A DNA stretch of 64,000 nt from CAYPHA01 sp964410215. Its GTDB lineage: Bacteria; Calditrichota; Calditrichia; Calditrichales; CAYPHA01. The notes below the pieces were generated by a model. It was not told where the DNA came from. It worked only from the letters and a program-made list of their open reading frames with translations, and did no database searches. How positions within the stretch are numbered: position 1 is the first letter of the stretch; each line of letters opens with the position of its first letter. A program made the position numbers and the translations under genes. Location of the stretch: positions 1 through 64,000 of the forward strand of contig CAYPHA010000009.1 in assembly GCA_964410215.1 (NCBI GenBank), read 5' to 3'. Shown here one piece after another: positions 54,002-63,978 of this stretch.

Positions 54002-55084
54002 TTACTTTTGTACCGTGAATAATGCATACAAACCCAGTGCCAGGAAAATAAAGTTACCCAGCCAGGCTGCAAGAAACGGTTCCAGGTTTCCCTGATGTCC
54101 CAAAACCTGTCCTACTCTTATGATGATAAAATAGATAAAACTGATCAAAAGACTGACGCCAAAATTCAGTCCTGCGCCGCCCCGGCGTTTTCGCGATGCA
54201 AGCGGTGCTCCAAGTAATATAATAATGAAATTGGTAAAGGGCATAGCAATTTTTAAGTGACGTTCAACGAGCCATTTGCGGGGACTGGCTCCGATAGCCC
54301 TTAATTCGTCAATAAACCTATTAAGGTCAGCCAGACCCATCTCTTCCGGCTTCTGCTGAATTTCCGCCAGGTTCTCTGGTCCGATACGACTGTCCGTAAG
54401 CATGGTATCCCTGAAGGTGGTCATCGTCTCCTGCATGTTTTTGAATCGCCGGATGGTACCAGATTTCAGTTTCCAGACTTTCGTGGTGTCCCACCGCATC
54501 GTTTGCGCATCGATACGTTCGATCAGAACGGCACCGTCGAATGTCTGTATGCTCACATCCCTTCCCTCTTCTTTTTCGGCATTGAAATACTTGATGACAA
54601 ATTTTCTGTTCTCCGAATCCTGTACATAGATATTATTGCGGTTTTTGCCTTTATTTTGCGGATTGTTTTTGATGTCATACCGGTAAATATCATAACGGCG
54701 CTGATTGGCTTCGGGTACGACCATTTCGTTAAAGAAACCGGCGCCGATACTGAGCATAAAAGAGAGGATAATCAAGGGTAATAATATCCGGTATAAACTG
54801 ATACCGCTGGATAACTGCGCCACAATTTCATTACTCTGGGCAAAGGAGCTGAGGGCAAAAAGCGTACTGAGCAGTATGGCGATGGGCAGTGTCAGACTGA
54901 TAATATAGGGGAAATAATAGACGTAATACAAAGTGAATTCGGGCAGGGTCGCTCCGTAATCGATAAATTTCGAAATATTCTCTATAATATCGACCACAAG
55001 GAAAATGACAATCCAGGTCATAATGGCAAAAAACAGATTGATCATGAACCGCTTCAGCAGGTATACATCCAGAATTCGAAACAT
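54002..55084 (-). CDS. lptG: LPS export permease LptG (YjgP/YjgQ family)
   Basis: From the ATG at 55084 (just after the lptF stop) the product is 360 residues with six helices: three before (about 12-35, 55-75, 95-118) and three after (about 275-350) a periplasmic beta-jellyroll. YLLKRFMINLFFAIMTW and RKRRGGAGLNFGVSLLISFIYF are typical of the family. With LptF it forms the inner-membrane part of the LptB2FG transporter. The naming of F versus G for the two genes is by order and could be reversed. Confidence 0.88.
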   Translation of the reverse strand: MFRILDVYLLKRFMINLFFAIMTWIVIFLVVDIIENISKFIDYGATLPEFTLYYVYYFPYIISLTLPIAILLSTLFALSSFAQSNEIVAQLSSGISLYRILLPLIILSFMLSIGAGFFNEMVVPEANQRRYDIYRYDIKNNPQNKGKNRNNIYVQDSENRKFVIKYFNAEKEEGRDVSIQTFDGAVLIERIDAQTMRWDTTKVWKLKSGTIRRFKNMQETMTTFRDTMLTDSRIGPENLAEIQQKPEEMGLADLNRFIDELRAIGASPRKWLVERHLKIAMPFTNFIIILLGAPLASRKRRGGAGLNFGVSLLISFIYFIIIRVGQVLGHQGNLEPFLAAWLGNFIFLALGLYALFTVQK

Positions 55085-55086
55085 AG

Positions 55087-56553
55087 CTATTGCCCCGGCA
55101 ACCGTGTTTTTCGTTTGAAGAATCCCGCAAGGCGATCCCAGTTGATAAAAGATGTCTCTTTTACGGCTTTCCACGTCAGGTATAAACCGGCCGAACCGAC
55201 TATGATATTCGGTGCCCACATGGCCAGAAAGGGCGGCATGAACTTGCGGTCGGCAAGGTCTTCTCCGCCGATCAGGAAAACCCAGAAAAGCAGGAAAAAA
55301 CCGATTGAGAGAGAGATGGCCACGCCCATGTTTCCACGGCGGGCCATGATGCCCAGCGGGGCGCCCACCAGGACAAAAACGATGCTGGCGAAGGGGATCG
55401 ATAACTTTTTGTGAATTTCAACGGCAAATTTGTTAATGGTCTTGACATGATTAACCAGCAGACTCTGATTAGTACGCATGCGCCGGTAATAACGTTCGGC
55501 CTGGCGTTCCGCTTTCATTGTGGCGGATCGCCAGTTACTCTGGTCGGCTGAAATGCGGGCCAGCGCAATGCTGTCCACGGTAACGATACTGGTATCCTCC
55601 TGTACCATTGCGAACAGTGCATCGATGGTGCGGAAATTGTTTTCCAGGTTTTCGGCGGTTTTGTCACGCTGATCGTTCGCTTTTTCCCTGGCCTTGTCTA
55701 TCTTTTCCTGCATTTTTTCGATATTCAATTCACGGTCACTGCGGTAGGAATCCTGATGCTCTTCAAATTCAAAATCGTCGGCAGGAATGTATACCAGGTG
55801 TTTATTGAATGTCGACCGCTGGTACTCCTCCACCTTGTTGTTATCCAGTTCATGAAATTCGCCCCTGAACAGGGTAAAAATGAAAGACTTTCGTTCCCTG
55901 GCATATATCATGTATCCTTCATCCGCAATGATAGTGACGGTTTTTTCGGGGGTTGTCCGGTCGAAAATGGTGATATTCCGCAAACGGTCCAGGTTTTCCG
56001 TATTATGATATTCCGGACCGAGCAGGCTGTGCAGGCTGAGCAGTTCATCCTGAAGGGGCTTCTCTATGTGCTCAACCAGGAAGGCAAACCGGTTTAGTTC
56101 ATAGAAAATATGTTCTTCCATCTGGAGTGTCGGTTTTTTCCGGCGGATGGATTGCATCAGAAGACGGGCCTGGTGGTTCATGTCCGGCAAAATCTGGTCA
56201 CTGAAATAAACCATGATCAGCATCAGGGCGACACCCAGGTACAGTGAAGGGCGAATTGTACGGTAAATGCTGATCCCGCTGGATTTCAATATTGTAATTT
56301 CATTATCTGCAGAGAGCCTTCCGAATGCCATCAGCACGGCAATCAGCGTGGCCATTGGCACCGCCAGGGCCGTCATCCAGGCCAGGTTCATGACAATCAG
56401 CTTGAAAATTGTCAGGATGGGGATGCCTTTGCCGAATATTTGTCCGATGTATTTTACCAGGAAGTTCATGAGCAGGATAAACATGATAACGAACAGGCTG
56501 TAAAAAAAGGGGCCTATATGCTCTTTGATAATGTACCTGGAAAGTATATTCAT
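55087..56553 (-). CDS. lptF: LPS export permease LptF (YjgP/YjgQ family), long form
   Basis: From the ATG at 56553 (a TTG at 56565 is possible) the product is 488 residues, against about 360 for typical LptF. The six-helix frame is clear (YIIKEHIGPFFYSLFVIMFIL; GAPLGIMARRGNMGVAISLSIGFFLLFW). The excess is a charged coiled-coil-like insert at about 265-370 (IEKMQEKIDKAREKANDQRDK and AERQAERYYRRM) just before the last helices. The stop is two bases before the LptG start. The LPS-transport role is family knowledge; the insert is lineage-specific. Confidence 0.87.
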   Translation of the reverse strand: MNILSRYIIKEHIGPFFYSLFVIMFILLMNFLVKYIGQIFGKGIPILTIFKLIVMNLAWMTALAVPMATLIAVLMAFGRLSADNEITILKSSGISIYRTIRPSLYLGVALMLIMVYFSDQILPDMNHQARLLMQSIRRKKPTLQMEEHIFYELNRFAFLVEHIEKPLQDELLSLHSLLGPEYHNTENLDRLRNITIFDRTTPEKTVTIIADEGYMIYARERKSFIFTLFRGEFHELDNNKVEEYQRSTFNKHLVYIPADDFEFEEHQDSYRSDRELNIEKMQEKIDKAREKANDQRDKTAENLENNFRTIDALFAMVQEDTSIVTVDSIALARISADQSNWRSATMKAERQAERYYRRMRTNQSLLVNHVKTINKFAVEIHKKLSIPFASIVFVLVGAPLGIMARRGNMGVAISLSIGFFLLFWVFLIGGEDLADRKFMPPFLAMWAPNIIVGSAGLYLTWKAVKETSFINWDRLAGFFKRKTRLPGQ

Positions 56554-56565
56554 GCGATGAACCAA

Positions 56566-56868
56566 ATGATTTCAGTATAAATACTTAATATAAATAAAAT
56601 CCTGTTGAAGTTCCATCTATATTAACCTGATACGGAGGTTGCATCTGTTTCGTTCAAAAAAAACCATAAATAAAGAAACTTTCGCAGAGCTTCTGTTGTT
56701 TAGAGAGAATGAGAACTAAAATGTACAAAAAAAAATCACTTGAATAAGGTGCCGGGGCATTGTATATTCTCATTCCTTTTACTTCAAAAAGCCTTTACCA
56801 TGACCAGGAGGAAGTCCCAGAAACATTTTGCTACGGTAACATTAATTAGCTAAGCGATTTTGGATTGT
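56566..56868. other. Divergent intergenic region between lptF and sprA
   Basis: About 300 bases without a gene. It contains a clear promoter for sprA at 56740-56768. A weak sigma-54-like sequence at 56628-56643 lacks the conserved -24 GG and is not accepted. No lptF promoter could be identified with confidence. Confidence 0.5.
56740..56768 (+). promoter_or_regulatory. sprA promoter
   Basis: TTGAAT (56740-56745), a 17-base spacer ending in TG and TATATT (56763-56768) match the promoters of tetR and the cold-shock gene. The sprA ATG is 100 bases downstream. Confidence 0.55.
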
Positions 56869-59800
56869 ATGAAAGTTAGCAAGGGACCGGGGCTTCTTTT
56901 AATAATTGCCGTTATTCTGCAAATTCTCTGTTTATCCCCGATCAAAAGTTATGGACAACTTGGTATCAGGCCACCCGCACCCCCGCGTACGGTGGAGCTG
57001 TTCGATGTGCCTGAACTGGGTCTGGAAACCTATGTGACGGATTCGACGTTTTTTGCAAAAAAACCGAAGGCGTTTAAGCGCACCGTTGAAATGGATTCCA
57101 CTGCCCGGTATGTTTCTTTCCGGGAAGCCATCGACGGCACGGAATATAACCTGCCGGCTGTTGTAGATCTGGAGACATATGCCGCGCTGCGCATTCAGGC
57201 CGATGTGCGTGAGCTGTGGAAAAAGTCGGTGACGACGGGTATCAAAGGCCAGGTGTCCAAAGCCTTCGGGGCAATCAAACTGGATATCCCCTTTAAGATT
57301 AAAAGCAAGACCTTTACCCGGATCTTCGGTTCCGACCGGATCAGCCTCAATGTAACAGGTAATATTTCCTTCGATCTTTCCGGACGCACCGAAAAACGAT
57401 CCGGATCGGCCATCAATGCCCAGGAAAATCAGAATACCTTCAGCCCGCGTTTTAACCAGACACAGCAGTTTACCGTCGAAGGAAAGATCGGTGAGAAAGT
57501 GACCGTTTCCGTACAACAGAACAGTGAAGCGGTCATGGATATTGAAAATACACTTAGGCTGCGTTACGACGGTGATGAGGATGAGATCGTAAAAAAAATC
57601 GAGGCCGGAAATATTTCCCTGTCTCTGCCGTCCACAAAGTATGTTATATTCGGTGGTTCCAATAAAGGCCTCTTCGGACTGAAATCGGAAATGCAGGTGG
57701 GAAACCTGTATGTCACTTCCATCGCCTCTCTCGAAAAAGGCCAGCAGCAGGAGCTCAGTATCTCCGGCAGTTCCAGTGAATCCAAAACGACGATCTGGGA
57801 CCGTGATTTTATAAAAAACAAATATTTCTTCCTGGACCTTTCTTACCGGGAACAGTATGAAGAAGGCTACCGCGGGAACCAGGCCTTCGTCTATCAGGCT
57901 GGTACGGATATCATACAGCTCGATGTATTTAAATCAACCAGCCTTAGTGACGGCCAGGGACGATCTGCCATCGTCGTGCTCGATCCGGCGGGTGATTATC
58001 AGAACGTGGCACCGGATACCATTGAAACGGTTGACGGGCAGTCGGACAAGGGTGTGTTCAAACCGCTGGACGAGAATGAATATGAATATGACCGTTACCG
58101 GGGCTATATTAAACTGAACCAGCCCATCGGTGAGAATGAAATACTGGCCGTTGCATACACGACCTCGGACGGTATCCAGGTCGGATCGCAGCTCAGCGAT
58201 ACCTCCGGTACGAAGATCCTTAAACTGATAAAGCCCCAGAATATGCAGCCGACCAGCACCTATAAAGAAACCTGGCCGCTGATGATGCGCAATGTTTACT
58301 CTCTCGGCGGAACCGATATCGAGGCGGACGGATTCGATATCCGCCTGCAGTACAATAAGACCGGCCAGGAACAAACCCACCAGGATGTGGATCCGCAGGA
58401 ATCGTTTCTCAACCTGGTCGGACTCGATGTGCTGGATACGGACGGCAATCCGGTCGAAGGGGGGGATAACAAGGTTGATAATAATTCGAACCTGATTAAC
58501 CGGGCGGACGGTATTCTCATGTTTCCCGCGCTGGAACCGTTCAATCCCGGTGAAAATGCACCCTTCCAGGACCTTGCCGATAAATACCGCGTAGGGATGT
58601 ACAATATCAGCCACTCCAACCGTACCGCATTCCAGGACAGCAGTAAGTTTGAAATGATTGTGACCTCGAAAAGCACCAAGTCGACATTCGATCTCGGTTT
58701 TTATGTACTGGAAGGCAGTGAAGTGGTAACCCTCAATGGGCGGACCCTGCAGCGGGACCGCGATTATGTCATCGATTATTTCAGCGGTCAGCTTACGCTG
58801 ATGTCCGACGAAGCCATGCGCAGCAGCTCGAATATCGAGGTAAAATACGAACGGGCGAATCTGTTTCAGCTCGACAAAAAGACCATCCTCGGTGGCCGCA
58901 TGGAATACCGCTTTCTGGATGATTCATTCATTGGTTTTACCGCCCTTTACCTGAATAAATCCACGATTGAACGTCGCGTCCGTGTCGGTCAGGAACCCTT
59001 CCGTAATTTCGTATGGGATTTAAATGCCTCGTTCAAATTCAAACCGCATTTTCTGACCAAGATGGTCGATGCGCTGCCCCTTGTCGAAACGAGTGATGAG
59101 TCGCGGTTCAGTATCGAGGGTGAGTTCGCCCAGGTACTGCCCAATCCGAATACGCTCAGCAACGAAAGCACCGGGGATGATGACGGTGTCGCTTATATCG
59201 ATGATTTCGAATCCAGCAAGCGGACGACGACACTCGGTATCCGCTATAAAACCTGGACCAAGTCCAGTGCACCGACTGTTCTTCCGAATTTACTGCCCTT
59301 TCACGATCAGAATGATGATCTGAGTGCGTATAAAATTGCGGATACAGAAGCGAGCAAATCGCGTGCAAACCTGGTCTGGTTCAATCCCTATAAACAGGTG
59401 TGGATAAATGATATCTGGCCCAACCGGGACGTCAATGCGCAGACGGGACAGACGACGGATGTCCTCGGGCTCGAGTACTGGCGGGACGAAGGTACGGACC
59501 CTGACAGCGCCTGGGCCGGCATGATGCGTTCGACCACCAGTTTTGCCGACCAGCAGAAAACCAAATACATCGAGCTCTGGATACAGGGATGGAAAGGAAC
59601 CATAAATATCGATATCGGCCGTATCTCGGAGGACTGGCATCTGGATGGACAGAACTATCTTGGTGAAGACAGCCGCCGTGGGCTGAACACCGAAGATATC
59701 AATGAAAATGGTCTGCTCGATGACGGTGAGGATCTGGGGATCGATGGCGTGCCTGGCAGCGACGATCCGCTGGATATCTGGAGCGAACCGCAACGAGGGG

Positions 59801-62800
59801 CAACCGACCGTTTCGACGGCGTGCTGTATGACGGCATCAACGGTACGGAAGGAAACGGTAATGCACGAGGCGCCCGGTATCCCGATACCGAGGACCTGAA
59901 TGGAAACAGTAAGATCGACGTTTTTAATAATTATTTTGAATACAGTTTTTCCCTGGATTCCACCGACCAGGAAACCAGGAAGTGGATTGTCGGTTCCACG
60001 GAAAAAGGCTGGCGCCAGTTCCGTATTCCATTGAAAGATTTCAGCCGGAAAATCGGGGATCCGGATACGCTGTTCCAGCAGGTATATTTCACCCGGTTAT
60101 GGGTAAGTGATATACCGGAAGAACGTACCCGCATTCTGATCGCTACGTTTGACTTCGTCGGTAATGAATGGGAAGAAGAAGGTATTTCGCTAACAGACTC
60201 AACCGGATTTTTCAAAAATGATTCCATCTTCACCCTTGCGACGTACAATACGGAGGAAAATACCGTCGCCATTCCCGGCGGACCGGAACCCTACACCTCT
60301 CCTCCCGGTGTGTCCGGCGTTCGTGACCGCATAACCCAGGCCATTTCAAAAGAGCAGTCGCTGGTCATGATTTTCAATGATCTCCCTTCCGGTGCGCGGG
60401 CGGAAGCAAAAAAATCTCTGTTCCAGAATATGGAGATGGTTAATTATAAGCGGTTACGCATGTTCGTTCACGGGGATCGTTCCCTGCCAATAGAACCGCT
60501 GGACGGGGATTCCTCCAACGTTCAATTCTATCTGCGTTTCGGGTCGGATGACCGGAATTATTATGAATTCAGCCAGGATATCTACCGGGGCTGGAATACG
60601 CTGAATGAGATTGATATCGATCTCGACGCGATGTCGGAGGCGAAATTCCTTCCCCTGGATTCTCTGGACCAGGGAGGCCGTGTCCTGGAACTCGATGATG
60701 TGCCGGGGGGGTATTACCGCGTCGTCGGAGAACCCAGCCTGAAAACAATTCGTTATTTTACCATCGGTGTGATCAATAATGATCAGATAAACCCTTTTAC
60801 GGGTGAGGTCTGGCTCGATGAGATGCGTCTTTCCGGTGTCCGCAGGGAATCGGCGACAGCCCTCAGGCTGAAAACAGAGCTGAAACTGGCCGATCTGCTG
60901 CGCTTCAATGCCGAATGGGAAAGTAAGGATGCGGATTTTCATAATATCAGTACCCAGTTCGGCGGCGGCAATACGGAAGAAAGACAAAATTATTCCGGCG
61001 CATTTTATGTTGATAAATTTTTACCGGACAGCTGGGACATCTCTTTTCCCATCGATGCCCGGGCCAGTTTCAGTCGCAGTATACCCAAATATTTGCCGAA
61101 AACGGATATCCTCTCCGGTTACCGGAATAACAGTATCGACCGGAAGATGAAATCACTTCTTGGATTACGAAAAGTACCCGATGAACTGAAAGATCAGATT
61201 TCCTATAACGAAGTGATGGGTGTTGGAACGACAATTAAAAAACGTGGTAAATCCAAACGCTGGTATCTGCGATATACCATCGATCAGTTCTCCGTGAATC
61301 TGGATTACTCCAGAAAACACAGCACCAGCTGGGACCTTAAGTTCAATGATTCGGAGCAGTATAAAGAATCGTTTAAATACCAGATCCCTTTCGGCAGTGA
61401 CAACTATATCAAACCGCTTGGTTTTGCCAAGAAAATTCCCGTACTCAATAAACTGAGCGATCAACGGCTTTCCTATCTGCCCAATAGTGTGAACATGTCA
61501 CTGAATATCTCCGATTCGGAAACCAGTCAACTACGCAGGGCAGAAGGTTCCACACTTAAAAGACAGGCGAATACATCGGCCAGCCGTAGTATATCGACCA
61601 GCTATAAAATGTTGAACAACCTGTCTTTCAGTTACTCCAGAAATTACCAGTCCGATGTCGATGCCGACAGTCTGAAACATGAAGACCTGTTCAGGGAAAT
61701 TCTCACCAAAGGAAATTTCGGTCTGGATACGGATATCAACCAGTCATTCAAAGGCGATTTCAAACCCGATCTCCTGAAATGGCTCAGAACGGATTTTTCT
61801 TTCAGTTCCAATTTCCGCTACTCGCTGACTAATAACTATCAGTACCAGGGGGCTTCGAGTAAAATTCAGAAACGGGTAAGCCTGACCCTTAATCCCAATA
61901 CATTAATTAATTCTATCTGGTCTCCCAAGTCGAAAAAATCATCCGCCACAACGAGCCGTCGCAGGGGGACACGCCGGCGAAGCCAGATAACGCAGGATAA
62001 AACAAGCGAGGAAGAGAAGAAGGAGGGCGAAGAAGAAGAGGATGAGGAAGGCAAGTCCAAACGCCCACAGGTCAAAATACCCAATCCCTTCATTCTGCTT
62101 TATAATATGTTGGATTCCTGGCAGAGCATTCAGAGCACGTATTCTGTTAGTGATAATGTGACCAACCAGTACCTTTCGGATATTCCAAAATGGGATTATC
62201 AGTTTGGTTTTACAAAAAATCCCGGCGTCCCCCAGGACAGCGCCCTGCAGAACGTCCAGCTACAGGGACCGAGTCTTTCCCAGACCAGTAATCTCCGGAC
62301 AACAACCTCGCTCAAAATAACAGAGAATATCAAAACATCGTTCAATCATGATATTGGAAAAACCGAAACCAGTACGGATTTCAACAGAACACGGTCGGGA
62401 AGTAACACGGTTACCTTTTTTGCCCTCGGCGAAGATCCGTTGAAAGACTACAAGGGATTCGGTACGGATATCCGGCAGTATATTCCTGATTGGTCTGTCC
62501 AGATCTCAGGCGTTGAAAAATTCCTGTTTTTTCCCACGTTCGCAAAATCCGTTACAGTGGACCACGGCCACTCCGGCAAATACACCGAAAAAAAATCGCT
62601 ACAGGTAAACGAAGGGTTTGTCCCGACGGCCCAGACTTTTTCCAATAACTGGTCGCCGCTTATCGGTTTTAATATCCGCACGATTTGGGGTGTTTCTTCT
62701 ACAATCCGGATGACCAACAGTACCAACTATTCTTACGCGAAAGGCGGCGGTGCGACCCGTACTGAAAATAAGGCCATGACGATCAGTATGAATTATTCCA

Positions 62801-63111
62801 AAACAGCGGGTTTTAAAATCCCATTGCCTGTCTGGCCTTTTAAAGGAAAGTCCTTTAAAAACGAAATCAATTTCAGTCTCAGCTATGACAGTTCGGAAAA
62901 CGGAACGTACCAGCGTAAATTCAATGAAGAAAAATTCAACGAAAAGCAAAAAAACAGCTCCTGGAAACTGCGCCCTTCCGCCACCTATCGCTTCAATACG
63001 CGGGTTCAGGGCAGTATGTTCTATGAAATGGGTGCGACGAAAAATAAAATATCCGGCGAATACGGCTGGACAGAATTTGGTATTACCGTCAATATCGCAA
63101 TCCGGGATTGA
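56869..63111 (+). CDS. sprA: T9SS outer-membrane translocon SprA
   Basis: From the ATG at 56869 the product is about 2,080 residues (a TTG nine bases upstream is possible). A signal peptide is followed by RPPAPPRTVELFDVPELGLE. SprA-type blocks follow: QNQNTFSPRFNQTQQFTVEGKIGEKV-like, EAGNISLSLPSTKYVIFGGSNKGLFGLKSEMQVG, VLDPAGDYQ, YIDDFESSK and DENGLLDDGEDLG. SprA is a giant single-chain beta-barrel that lets T9SS cargo cross the outer membrane. An unusual basic-then-acidic loop (RRRGTRRRSQ, then a run rich in Glu) lies at about residues 1690-1735. The T9SS sorting domains found at 5.7 and 47.4 kb fit its presence. prmA starts two bases after its stop. Confidence 0.92.
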   Translation: MKVSKGPGLLLIIAVILQILCLSPIKSYGQLGIRPPAPPRTVELFDVPELGLETYVTDSTFFAKKPKAFKRTVEMDSTARYVSFREAIDGTEYNLPAVVDLETYAALRIQADVRELWKKSVTTGIKGQVSKAFGAIKLDIPFKIKSKTFTRIFGSDRISLNVTGNISFDLSGRTEKRSGSAINAQENQNTFSPRFNQTQQFTVEGKIGEKVTVSVQQNSEAVMDIENTLRLRYDGDEDEIVKKIEAGNISLSLPSTKYVIFGGSNKGLFGLKSEMQVGNLYVTSIASLEKGQQQELSISGSSSESKTTIWDRDFIKNKYFFLDLSYREQYEEGYRGNQAFVYQAGTDIIQLDVFKSTSLSDGQGRSAIVVLDPAGDYQNVAPDTIETVDGQSDKGVFKPLDENEYEYDRYRGYIKLNQPIGENEILAVAYTTSDGIQVGSQLSDTSGTKILKLIKPQNMQPTSTYKETWPLMMRNVYSLGGTDIEADGFDIRLQYNKTGQEQTHQDVDPQESFLNLVGLDVLDTDGNPVEGGDNKVDNNSNLINRADGILMFPALEPFNPGENAPFQDLADKYRVGMYNISHSNRTAFQDSSKFEMIVTSKSTKSTFDLGFYVLEGSEVVTLNGRTLQRDRDYVIDYFSGQLTLMSDEAMRSSSNIEVKYERANLFQLDKKTILGGRMEYRFLDDSFIGFTALYLNKSTIERRVRVGQEPFRNFVWDLNASFKFKPHFLTKMVDALPLVETSDESRFSIEGEFAQVLPNPNTLSNESTGDDDGVAYIDDFESSKRTTTLGIRYKTWTKSSAPTVLPNLLPFHDQNDDLSAYKIADTEASKSRANLVWFNPYKQVWINDIWPNRDVNAQTGQTTDVLGLEYWRDEGTDPDSAWAGMMRSTTSFADQQKTKYIELWIQGWKGTINIDIGRISEDWHLDGQNYLGEDSRRGLNTEDINENGLLDDGEDLGIDGVPGSDDPLDIWSEPQRGATDRFDGVLYDGINGTEGNGNARGARYPDTEDLNGNSKIDVFNNYFEYSFSLDSTDQETRKWIVGSTEKGWRQFRIPLKDFSRKIGDPDTLFQQVYFTRLWVSDIPEERTRILIATFDFVGNEWEEEGISLTDSTGFFKNDSIFTLATYNTEENTVAIPGGPEPYTSPPGVSGVRDRITQAISKEQSLVMIFNDLPSGARAEAKKSLFQNMEMVNYKRLRMFVHGDRSLPIEPLDGDSSNVQFYLRFGSDDRNYYEFSQDIYRGWNTLNEIDIDLDAMSEAKFLPLDSLDQGGRVLELDDVPGGYYRVVGEPSLKTIRYFTIGVINNDQINPFTGEVWLDEMRLSGVRRESATALRLKTELKLADLLRFNAEWESKDADFHNISTQFGGGNTEERQNYSGAFYVDKFLPDSWDISFPIDARASFSRSIPKYLPKTDILSGYRNNSIDRKMKSLLGLRKVPDELKDQISYNEVMGVGTTIKKRGKSKRWYLRYTIDQFSVNLDYSRKHSTSWDLKFNDSEQYKESFKYQIPFGSDNYIKPLGFAKKIPVLNKLSDQRLSYLPNSVNMSLNISDSETSQLRRAEGSTLKRQANTSASRSISTSYKMLNNLSFSYSRNYQSDVDADSLKHEDLFREILTKGNFGLDTDINQSFKGDFKPDLLKWLRTDFSFSSNFRYSLTNNYQYQGASSKIQKRVSLTLNPNTLINSIWSPKSKKSSATTSRRRGTRRRSQITQDKTSEEEKKEGEEEEDEEGKSKRPQVKIPNPFILLYNMLDSWQSIQSTYSVSDNVTNQYLSDIPKWDYQFGFTKNPGVPQDSALQNVQLQGPSLSQTSNLRTTTSLKITENIKTSFNHDIGKTETSTDFNRTRSGSNTVTFFALGEDPLKDYKGFGTDIRQYIPDWSVQISGVEKFLFFPTFAKSVTVDHGHSGKYTEKKSLQVNEGFVPTAQTFSNNWSPLIGFNIRTIWGVSSTIRMTNSTNYSYAKGGGATRTENKAMTISMNYSKTAGFKIPLPVWPFKGKSFKNEINFSLSYDSSENGTYQRKFNEEKFNEKQKNSSWKLRPSATYRFNTRVQGSMFYEMGATKNKISGEYGWTEFGITVNIAIRD

Positions 63112-63113
63112 TC

Positions 63114-63965
63114 ATGACTGAAATTAAAAACTGGCTGAAAATAACATTGAAAACGGATCCGGTCATTCTGGAATCCATATCAGCCGGACTATTTGAGCTG
63201 GGCTGTGAAGGCATTGAAGAAGGTACGTCGGAATGCCGCCTGTACTTTGCCGGTTCTATAAAAAGTGATCAGCTGCTGCAGGCTATCCTGGACCTGCTCA
63301 GCCCATTTGATCCGGAATTTAGCGCCGAGAAACTGGACATGACCGTCATCCCAAATCAAAACTGGAATGAGGAATGGAAAAAGGGATTTCAGCCGTTTCA
63401 TGTCACACCGCACCTCATTATACAACCGGATTGGGAAGATATCAGACCGGCAGCCGGTGAAACCGTTATAACGATTGCCCCGAAAATGGCCTTCGGGACA
63501 GGCCATCATGAGACGACCCGCCTGATATTAAGACTGATGGGTAACTGTCTCAAACCCGGCGACAGGGTATTGGACCTTGGAACAGGAAGCGGGATTCTGG
63601 CCATTTATGCGAAAAAAAAAGGAGCGGCTGAGGTACTTGGTGTGGACACGGATCCGCTGGCGATTGACAATTTTGAAGAAAATGTTAAACTCAATAAGCT
63701 GTCCGGAGGGATAACAGGACGTATCGGTGATATTGAAGCCGGCGGGATGCAGACCTTTCATTTGATCATGGCCAATATTAACCGTAATGTCCTGCTTGAA
63801 ATACCGGTAAAACTAAAAAGCCTGGCAACTGAGAATGCTACCCTTATTTTGTCCGGCATCCTGATCTCCGACCTGGAATGTATCCGTGAAGCTTACGGGC
63901 AAGCCGGATGGAAAACGGTTCAGGAAGCGCGTGAAAATGAATGGGTAGCGCTGGTAATGAACTAA
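63114..63965 (+). CDS. prmA: Ribosomal protein L11 methyltransferase
   Basis: From the ATG at 63114 the product is 283 residues. It has an N-terminal substrate-recognition domain with NWNEEWKKGFQP and the PrmA loop PKMAFGTGHHETTRL. The Rossmann motifs are VLDLGTGSGILAIYA, VLGVDTDPLAIDN and ANINRNVLLE. It trimethylates lysines and the N-terminus of L11 in the cytoplasm. It is nearly contiguous with sprA (two-base gap), an odd partner for it, so co-transcription is likely but the functional link is not obvious. Confidence 0.93.
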   Translation: MTEIKNWLKITLKTDPVILESISAGLFELGCEGIEEGTSECRLYFAGSIKSDQLLQAILDLLSPFDPEFSAEKLDMTVIPNQNWNEEWKKGFQPFHVTPHLIIQPDWEDIRPAAGETVITIAPKMAFGTGHHETTRLILRLMGNCLKPGDRVLDLGTGSGILAIYAKKKGAAEVLGVDTDPLAIDNFEENVKLNKLSGGITGRIGDIEAGGMQTFHLIMANINRNVLLEIPVKLKSLATENATLILSGILISDLECIREAYGQAGWKTVQEARENEWVALVMN

Positions 63966-63978
63966 CCCACCCCCATCC

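Noticed and set aside
56628..56643. Sigma-54-like element upstream of sprA (TGATACGGAGGTTGCA)
   Set aside because: The -12 half is good but the essential GG at -24 is GA, and a better vegetative promoter lies closer to the gene.
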